A stretch of DNA of 64,000 bases from positions 1-64,000 of the forward strand of contig NZ_JAVBXX010000007.1 of the NCBI RefSeq assembly GCF_030824335.1, given 5' to 3'. Source of the DNA: Azonexus sp. (GTDB lineage: Bacteria > Pseudomonadota > Gammaproteobacteria > Burkholderiales > Rhodocyclaceae). Made by a program: the position numbers and the translations under genes. Below the pieces are notes generated by a model, which saw only the letters and a list, made by a program, of their open reading frames with translations, did no database searches and was not told the DNA's origin. Shown here piece by piece: positions 58,142 through 64,000 of this stretch (position 1 is its first letter; every line of letters starts with the position of its first letter).

Positions 58142-58840
58142 TTATCGCATTTCCGGCTGGAACAGATAACCGACGCCCCGTTTGCTCAACACCGGCAGGG
58201 GGCTGCCGGTTTCCCGCAAGACCTTGTCGCGCAGGCGACTGATGATGACTTCCAGCCGGTGCTTGTCGTATTCCTCCGGCAGCAGGCCGATTGCGCAAGC
58301 CAATTCCTGCGCTACGGCGACTTCGCCCGGTTTGCTCAATAAAACCCGCAGCAAGCGCAACTCATTGACGCTCAGGCGAACGCGTTTACCGCCCGGGATG
58401 CGCAGGAAATCCCCGCCGTTGTCTAGTTGCCAGTCATCGTAGGAGCGTGCCGGGGCCTGTGTGGTTGTGGGCATGTCGCGTTCGGTCAGGCGCTGCAGTA
58501 TCAGGACCAGTTCATCGACATCGACCGGTTTGTTCAGATAGGCATCGGCACCGGCGTGCAAACCGATCAATCGGTCGTCGCGCTGGGCGCGTGCCGTCAC
58601 GAAGACGATCCCGACATGCTTGTCGTGTTCGCGCAAATAGTTGCAGATCGTCAGGCCATCTTCGCCGTCAAGGCCGATGTCGAGAATGATGGCGGCAAAA
58701 CGATGGACTGCTAGACGGCGGTAGAACTGACTTGCATCGGCAAATGTTTCAACCGAAAAACCAAGGTGGGTGAGCTGGAAGGCCAGTTCCTCGCGCAGGA
58801 TGGTTTCGTCTTCGACGATAGCGATTTGTGGCTTGGGCAT
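58142..58840 (-). CDS. Response regulator, OmpR type
   Basis: A 232-residue two-component regulator: receiver (1-120) with acidic pocket EDE, phospho-site Asp54 in IILDIGLDGEDG and Lys in NKPVD, then a winged-helix domain (about 135-230; LSVNELRLLRVLLSKPGE, RLEVIISRLRDKV, GVGYLF). The ATG at 58840 is chosen because the domain begins at once; a longer frame adds low-complexity residues. Divergent, with 66 bases between starts, from a histidine-kinase gene that is its probable partner. Confidence 0.93.
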   Translation of the reverse strand: MPKPQIAIVEDETILREELAFQLTHLGFSVETFADASQFYRRLAVHRFAAIILDIGLDGEDGLTICNYLREHDKHVGIVFVTARAQRDDRLIGLHAGADAYLNKPVDVDELVLILQRLTERDMPTTTQAPARSYDDWQLDNGGDFLRIPGGKRVRLSVNELRLLRVLLSKPGEVAVAQELACAIGLLPEEYDKHRLEVIISRLRDKVLRETGSPLPVLSKRGVGYLFQPEMR

Positions 58841-58906
58841 GAACTTGGCCCTTGAGGGGCTTGGGATCGATGAGGTGGGCGTTATCATAGCCGACCAGAA
58901 TAATTC

Positions 58907-60256
58907 GTGGCTCGCGTGTTCGCTTTGGATCCGAAAACCCTGTCTTTTGCGGTGGGCCTAGGCAATCTTGTTTTTGCCTTGCTTGCTACGTTGTATGTCG
59001 CCAAAACCCGAACCAGTCATCCGGCGCTGGAAACCTGGCGCTGGGGGCGGCTGCTGGCCGGTTGCGGTTTCCTGACCAATCTGGCCAGCAGTGCTTTGCC
59101 CGAACTGGTGCCGGCCGTCTTGGGCAATCTGCTGCACACGCTGGCCGTCAGCCTGGATATCGCCGCCTATTGCCTGTTGCTGGATCGAGAAGGGTGGCGA
59201 CGTCCCTTGTTGGTACTGGCTGCCGTTTCCTTGCTGCTGCAGTTGCTGGTGGTTGTCCTGGGGGGTAGCCACGGCTTGCTCCTGCTGGTTTTTTCTGGTT
59301 TGGGCGTGGTTTTTTACGGAACCTTGTCCACCTTGCTGTTTCGGGCCAGTCAGCATGACCGCTTGCTCAAGTTGATCGCCTGGATCGATTTGTTGATGGC
59401 ACTGGTCCTGCTGGTACGCGTTCTGAAAGGGCTGGCGGTCATGCCGCTGGTTCGTTTCGACAACGACAGCGTGACCTTGCTGCTCTACCTGATGCTTTAC
59501 CTGGTCGTTACCATTAATGGTTTCGGCTTTCTGTTGCTGGCCAAGCAAAAGGACGACAAGGCGCTGTACCGGGCGCTCGACGAACTGGCGCAGGCCGACG
59601 AGAGCCGCCACGAGTTTCTTGCCCAGGTGTCGCATGAGTTCCGCACACCGGCCGCCCTGATCAAGGCGTCGCTCGATTCCTTGCGCATCATCGGCGGGGA
59701 ATTGCCGCCAAGCGTGGTACATCGACTGGACAACATCCGGCTGGCCACTCAGCGCCTGAACGATCTGGCGAATACCTTGCTGACGCATGATCGACTGAAC
59801 CGGCAATCGATGCTTTTCCAGCCGGTGCATTGCGAACTGGGCGAGCAAGTCCGTCAGGTGCTGGCGTTTTATCCACCGGAGACCCCGGTCGTTGCCGATC
59901 TGCCCGATGCGCCGCTTGCGTTGTCAGCCGATCCGGCGCAACTGCGCATTGCCATGCATAACCTGATCGACAATGCGCTCGAACACAACCCGCCAGCCGG
60001 TAGCCCGGTAAGGGTTTTCTTGCGGTCGACGGCCGCCATGATCGAAATTTGCGTTGCCGACTCGGGGGCTGGTATTTCCGATAGTGAAAAGCCCGAGGTC
60101 TTCAAGCGCTTTTACAATCCGGCGGGCCACTTTACCCGTGGTGTCGGTTTGTCCATCGTGCAAGGCATTGCCAGAAATCATGGTGGCGATATCAGTGTCC
60201 GCGATAACACGCCTGTCGGCACAATTATGGTGCTGCGTTTGCCGAAAGTGCATTGA
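58907..60256 (+). CDS. Sensor histidine kinase with multi-helix membrane sensor
   Basis: A 449-residue kinase with about seven hydrophobic helices (residues 10-215) instead of a periplasmic domain, so it senses within or near the membrane, then HisKA with His243 in VSHEFRTPAALIK, and an ATPase domain with NLIDNALEHNP and GVGLSIVQGIARNHGG. Start is GTG at 58907; no strong ribosome site. The partner regulator is encoded divergently just upstream. Signal unknown; similar 7-helix sensors respond to membrane state or small hydrophobic molecules. Confidence 0.9.
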   Translation: MARVFALDPKTLSFAVGLGNLVFALLATLYVAKTRTSHPALETWRWGRLLAGCGFLTNLASSALPELVPAVLGNLLHTLAVSLDIAAYCLLLDREGWRRPLLVLAAVSLLLQLLVVVLGGSHGLLLLVFSGLGVVFYGTLSTLLFRASQHDRLLKLIAWIDLLMALVLLVRVLKGLAVMPLVRFDNDSVTLLLYLMLYLVVTINGFGFLLLAKQKDDKALYRALDELAQADESRHEFLAQVSHEFRTPAALIKASLDSLRIIGGELPPSVVHRLDNIRLATQRLNDLANTLLTHDRLNRQSMLFQPVHCELGEQVRQVLAFYPPETPVVADLPDAPLALSADPAQLRIAMHNLIDNALEHNPPAGSPVRVFLRSTAAMIEICVADSGAGISDSEKPEVFKRFYNPAGHFTRGVGLSIVQGIARNHGGDISVRDNTPVGTIMVLRLPKVH

Positions 60257-60387
60257 GATTTTGCGGTTGTGCGCCAGCGCAGGGGAGCATTGGGCGAGTT
60301 CTTTCCTCTCGTGTTTTGAGAGCGAGCGAGAGCCTTGTCGTGTGTCTTCCGGGTAAGCTGCCACAGCCCAAAAACACGTGAATTCTG

Positions 60388-60397
60388 CGGTCGACCG
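60388..60397. repeat. Palindromic copy of the iterated word next to a TTG start
   Basis: CGGTCGACCG, with TG on the left and TA on the right, six bases before the TTG start of the following gene, where the ribosome-binding site should be. Confidence 0.55.
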
Positions 60398-60403
60398 TAA
60401 AAA

Positions 60404-62434
60404 TTGATCAAAACTCCCAAGTTTTTTCTATTCAGCCTTTGTTTTCTGGGGCTTTGCCTGTTCAGCCTGAATGCACGGGCGTTGGAACCGGTTTCGCTGG
60501 AGTTGCGCTGGTTCCACCAGTTCCAGTTTGCCGGCTATTACGCAGCACTGGAAAAAGGTTTTTACCGCGATGCCGGGCTGGATGTGACCCTCAAGGAGGG
60601 CGGGCCGGGGGCCAATCCGGTGCAAGGGGTGCTGGCCGGGCGAAGCGAGTTTGGCATCGCGTTGTCCAGCCTGGTCGTCAATTATCTGAAAGGCGACCCG
60701 GTACTGATGCTCGGTCCGATTTTCCAGCATTCGCCGAATATCCTGCTGGTGCGTGGGCACGACAAGCGTCTGATTGATTTGGTACTGCCGCAAGCACAGC
60801 CGATTGCCGTGATGGGGGCGGATCAGGACGTCGATCTGAAAAGCATGTTCATCAACGAAGGCATCGCGGTGGACCGGCTGCGTCTGGTGGCCGATGTAAA
60901 CCATCTTGAAGACTTGAAAAACAATCGGGTGGCGGCTCTCAATGCCTATGTTTCCAACGAGCCTTATCTGCTTGATCGCTCCAATGTGCCTTATACGATT
61001 CTCAAGCCGTCGACCTATGGCCTGGATTTCTATGGCGATGTGTTGTTTACCCGTCAGGATTTGGAAAAGGAAAAGCCACAGCTTGTTGCCGCGTTTTACG
61101 CGGCATCGAAGCGTGGCTGGGAATACGCCTTGGCCTATCCCGAAGAAATCGCCGATTTGATCGTTCAGCGCTACAACACGCAGGGCAAATCACGCGATCA
61201 TCTGCTTTATGAAGCGCAGGCATTGCATGAGTTGATCAACCCGGAAGTCATCGAGATCGGTCACAACAATCCGGCGCGCTGGCGGCATATCGCCAGAACT
61301 TACGCCAGATTTGGTTTGGTCAATGCCGAGCAGTCGCTCGATAACTTTTTCTATGCTCCCGAGCGCCAGGTTGATCTCACATGGGTGTATTGGTTACTTG
61401 CCAGCTTTGCCGGGGCGACTCTTGTGATTGGCAGCATCGCCTTCTATATCCATCGCGCCAATCGCCGGTTGGCCGTGGCGATTGCCGAAATAACCCGAAC
61501 CGAGGAAGCGCTCAAGAAAAGCGAAGAATGGCACCGCATTGTATTTGAGACTTCGCCATCGGCCGGCATTGTCTGGCAGCCCGGATTCATCGTTATTGCC
61601 TGGAATCGACAGGCAGAAGCGCTGTTCGGTTGGCGACGCGAAGAGGTCATTGGCCGGCCATACGACCAATTCTTGATGCCAGAAAGCGAAAAACTGGATT
61701 TTCTGCCCCGGCTTTATTGTGAATCAGGCGAGAACGGGCCTCAGTTGCTACCACATAGCATCAACAGCAATTTGACTCGCGATGGCCGGACGATTACTTG
61801 TGAATGGTTCAACTCCTGGTTGCCGGAACGTCCTGGCGAGCCTCGCTACATCATCTCGCTTGCTACCGATATCACCGAGCGCCAGCGTCTCGAAGAACAG
61901 ATTCATCATCTGGCTTTCTACGACCCGCTGACCTCCTTACCCAATCGTCGCCTGCTCAACGACCGCTTCGAACTGGTTGTGGCCGGTGCGCGTCGTAATG
62001 AGCAGCATGGCGCCTTGCTGTTCATCGATCTCGATAATTTCAAGCCGCTCAACGACCAGTATGGCCATGAGGCTGGTGACCAACTGCTGATTGATGTCGC
62101 TCGCCGGCTGCAAGACGGACTGCGCGGCTGCGATACTGTTGCCCGTTTTGGTGGTGATGAATTCATTGTGCTGCTGGGGGGACTCAATGCCGAGCGACCG
62201 AAGGCCATGTTGGAAGCTGAAGCCATCGCAGACAAGCTGCTTGAATATTTGACGCGGCCTTATGTGGTGAAGAACGAGCTTGGCAAACTCTTCGAACACT
62301 GCTGCTCGGCCAGTATTGGCATTGCCGTGTTCAATGCTCAGTCAACGGCTGACGAAATCATTCGTCGTGCTGATAACGCCATGTACAAGGCCAAGGAAAG
62401 CGGCCGACAACAGTGCTGTACTGCATTGGTCTGA
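60404..62434 (+). CDS. Binding-protein/PAS/GGDEF diguanylate cyclase
   Basis: A 676-residue protein with a signal peptide (about 1-26, cut near ARALE), a periplasmic NMT1/THI5-like binding domain (about 28-310; LRWFHQFQFAGYYAALEKGFY), one membrane helix (about 326-350), a PAS domain (about 375-500), and a GGDEF domain with GGDEF at 583-587 and an intact inhibitory RGCD site five residues before it. So a ligand of the pyrimidine, nitrate or alkanesulphonate-binding type should control cyclic di-GMP synthesis. The start is TTG, and no Shine-Dalgarno is visible because the iterated palindrome occupies that place. Confidence 0.92.
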   Translation: MIKTPKFFLFSLCFLGLCLFSLNARALEPVSLELRWFHQFQFAGYYAALEKGFYRDAGLDVTLKEGGPGANPVQGVLAGRSEFGIALSSLVVNYLKGDPVLMLGPIFQHSPNILLVRGHDKRLIDLVLPQAQPIAVMGADQDVDLKSMFINEGIAVDRLRLVADVNHLEDLKNNRVAALNAYVSNEPYLLDRSNVPYTILKPSTYGLDFYGDVLFTRQDLEKEKPQLVAAFYAASKRGWEYALAYPEEIADLIVQRYNTQGKSRDHLLYEAQALHELINPEVIEIGHNNPARWRHIARTYARFGLVNAEQSLDNFFYAPERQVDLTWVYWLLASFAGATLVIGSIAFYIHRANRRLAVAIAEITRTEEALKKSEEWHRIVFETSPSAGIVWQPGFIVIAWNRQAEALFGWRREEVIGRPYDQFLMPESEKLDFLPRLYCESGENGPQLLPHSINSNLTRDGRTITCEWFNSWLPERPGEPRYIISLATDITERQRLEEQIHHLAFYDPLTSLPNRRLLNDRFELVVAGARRNEQHGALLFIDLDNFKPLNDQYGHEAGDQLLIDVARRLQDGLRGCDTVARFGGDEFIVLLGGLNAERPKAMLEAEAIADKLLEYLTRPYVVKNELGKLFEHCCSASIGIAVFNAQSTADEIIRRADNAMYKAKESGRQQCCTALV

Positions 62435-62562
62435 CAGGTCGGCTTACAAAAAGCAGGGCGGTTTGACGGCGTCCACTTGTTATCAGTTGTGGAGGCTTTT
62501 TTGCGGTCGCCTCCGGGGCAACTGCTGTTTTTATAGTCTCGCAGCAACAGGCGTTCTTCCGT

Positions 62563-63207
62563 TCAACCCAGATGCTGCCCAACCGCCCAGACTGCCGCCT
62601 CAACCCGCGAACGGAATTTCAGTTTTTTCAGCAGGTTGCGGATGTGTACTTTGACGGTGCTTTCCATGATGTCGAGTTCGCGGGCGATCAACTTGTTCGA
62701 CATGCCGGCGGCCAGGCATTTCAGGATGCCTGTTTCGCGTTCCGTCAAATTGGCGTGATTGCGGTTGTCGACCACGCTTTCCTGGCGCAGGGCGCTGGCC
62801 AGCAGGCTGGTCAGTTCCGGGCTGATGGCGTGTTGGCCCTGCATGGCGCTGCAGATCAGTTGCAGGATGTTGGCCGGGTCGTTGTCTTTCAGGATGTAGC
62901 CATCCGAGCCGGCACGAATGGCGGCGACCAGATCGTCGGGTGCGTTGGACACGGTCAGGATGATGATGCGTGCATCGATATCCATGTCGCGCATGGTGCG
63001 CAGCGTTTCCAGTCCGTTGATCCCTTTCATGTTCAAGTCGAGCAGGATCAGGTCGGGATCGAGCGATTTCGCCAGGTCGATTCCTTCCTGGCCGCTGGCG
63101 GCCTCGCCAACCACGCTGAAACCCGGTGCCAATTCAAGTAATTGGCAGACGCCTCGCCGGAACAGGGGGTGGTCGTCAATGACCAGGACGCGGGTGGTAT
63201 CGGGCAT
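62563..63207 (-). CDS. narL: Nitrate/nitrite-type response regulator NarL
   Basis: A 214-residue LuxR-class regulator. Receiver (1-120) with DDHPLFRRGV, phospho-Asp57 in LILLDLNMKGINGLETL; C-terminal HTH (about 148-210; LTERETGILKCLAAGMSNKLIARELDI is split by the usual E-T pattern, then STVKVHIRNLLKKL). The HTH and the linked NarX-type kinase give the NarL assignment. The ATG at 63207 begins the receiver; ATG 63231 adds a leader overlapping the kinase and lacks a ribosome site. It should switch on nitrate respiration genes when phosphorylated. Confidence 0.9.
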   Translation of the reverse strand: MPDTTRVLVIDDHPLFRRGVCQLLELAPGFSVVGEAASGQEGIDLAKSLDPDLILLDLNMKGINGLETLRTMRDMDIDARIIILTVSNAPDDLVAAIRAGSDGYILKDNDPANILQLICSAMQGQHAISPELTSLLASALRQESVVDNRNHANLTERETGILKCLAAGMSNKLIARELDIMESTVKVHIRNLLKKLKFRSRVEAAVWAVGQHLG

Positions 63208-63217
63208 GGGATGAGTC

Positions 63218-64000
63218 TCACTGAGTGGCATGACTGTATTTTTGCGGCAGGAAGCACAGCGTGATGGTGGTGCCAATACTCGGTGTGCTCTGGATATCCA
63301 GTGTGCCCTTAAGGATTAGCGAACGGTCACGCATGATACTCGTCCCGAAATGATCGGTTGGTGTCTGTGCCGGATCAAAGCCCCGGCCATCATCCGAAAT
63401 GCGCACACAAACCGTGTGTTCCGCATCAACGGCAATGTCCACGCGGGCAGTGCTTGCATCGGCATGGCGTTCGATGTTCGACAGCCCTTCACGGATGATC
63501 CGGATGACATGCATTTCTTCATTGGCCGACAGGGCGATGCCCGACAGGTTGTTACTGAGTTGCACCGGGAAGCCCAGCTTTTCTGAAAACTCGCTGATGG
63601 TTTCCTGCAGCGCGGCATTGAAGCCGCGTTCGTCGATGCGCAGGCGGAAGGTGGTGATCAATTCGCGCAGTTCGCGGTAGGCTGCATTGAGGCCGCTTTT
63701 CAATTCGTCGGCGATAGCCCGCGCATCGCGTCCCTGGTCGATCGAAAGCTCCAGGCGGGCGACCTGGATTTTCAGGTAGCTGAGCGATTGGGCAATCGAG
63801 TCGTGCAACTCGCGGGCAATGACCGAGCGTTCCTCGAGTACCGCCAAGCGATGTTTTTCCTCGGCCCGGCGCATGTTCGCCAGCGCGTTGGAAACATGGT
63901 GGCCGACCGTTTCGATGATGCGAGCTTTCTCGCGCGGCAGCGGCGTATCGTTTTTCAGGAAAATGGGCAGCGTGCCGCGCAAGTTGTCGCTACCGCCAAC
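63218..64000 (-). CDS. narX: Nitrate/nitrite sensor kinase NarX, C-terminal part
   Basis: About 260 C-terminal residues of a NarX-type histidine kinase; the start lies beyond the right edge. Visible are the end of a GAF-like region, the HisKA_3 dimer helix with ERSVIARELHDSIAQSL containing the phospho-acceptor His, and an ATPase domain with SDDGRGFDPA. Gene order (narX then narL, 10 bases apart) is that of the narXL operon. Sensor domains for nitrate cannot be seen, so the ligand is inferred from the partner regulator and family. Confidence 0.88.
   Translation of the reverse strand, partial: VGGSDNLRGTLPIFLKNDTPLPREKARIIETVGHHVSNALANMRRAEEKHRLAVLEERSVIARELHDSIAQSLSYLKIQVARLELSIDQGRDARAIADELKSGLNAAYRELRELITTFRLRIDERGFNAALQETISEFSEKLGFPVQLSNNLSGIALSANEEMHVIRIIREGLSNIERHADASTARVDIAVDAEHTVCVRISDDGRGFDPAQTPTDHFGTSIMRDRSLILKGTLDIQSTPSIGTTITLCFLPQKYSHATQ

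Overview
The window is a high-GC stretch of a betaproteobacterial chromosome, most like the Rhodocyclaceae (Dechloromonas/Azonexus relatives). Evidence for this: a single LolCD-type lipoprotein export pair, a finR-fpr pair, ClpB with a heat-shock promoter, many Cache/PAS histidine kinases and GGDEF proteins, narXL, a phenylacetate-CoA ligase, and cowN, which only makes sense in a nitrogen fixer. The genus assignment is inference; no rRNA is present.

Layout. 1-5.2 kb: 3' part of purL, tRNA-Ser(GGA) with its own promoter and terminator, a secreted protein of unknown function, and the divergent pair fpr/finR. 5.4-7.7 kb: a phosphate-type PiT permease flanked by two DUF47 (PhoU-like) paralogues. 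7.8-12.9 kb: DedA, a GlxA-type regulator divergent from an MFS permease, and lolCD. 12.9-22.3 kb: a chemoreceptor, paaK, DUF2062, comEC, two alpha/beta hydrolases, and a diguanylate cyclase whose periplasmic domain has a haem c motif. 22.4-32.1 kb: a Tat-type carboxylesterase, gamma-carbonic anhydrase, two large histidine kinases (one in an operon with a periplasmic binding protein), a MazG-like pyrophosphohydrolase and rlmJ. 32.1-34.4 kb: DUF3301, hexose-phosphate mutarotase, then a CooA-like CO-sensor homologue followed by cowN, with a CooA-type operator between them. 34.5-42 kb: a heavy-metal RND efflux operon (His/Cys-rich protein, TolC-type channel, membrane protein, adaptor, pump, two small exported proteins). 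42-51.9 kb: hybrid kinase, prfC, moaE, Cache chemoreceptor, clpB, DUF1684. 51.9-54.7 kb: an AT-richer patch of small orphan membrane and Cys-rich proteins with long non-coding spacers. 54.8-64 kb: a CheW protein fused to Cache-like domains without membrane segments, DUF4395, a divergent two-component pair, a binding-protein/PAS/GGDEF fusion, and narL with the truncated narX at the edge.

Most of the window is housekeeping genes mixed with an unusually dense set of sensors for redox, gases, nitrate and ligands. The most interesting points are the CO-response locus (CooA-like regulator with a changed haem-ligand position, a near-consensus CooA box, cowN); a 10-base word, TGCGGTC(G/A)AC, that recurs on both strands across the window at 24 places I could verify by eye and sometimes forms perfect palindromes; and the soluble-looking Cache-CheW fusion. 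No rRNA, CRISPR array, insertion sequence or prophage was seen.
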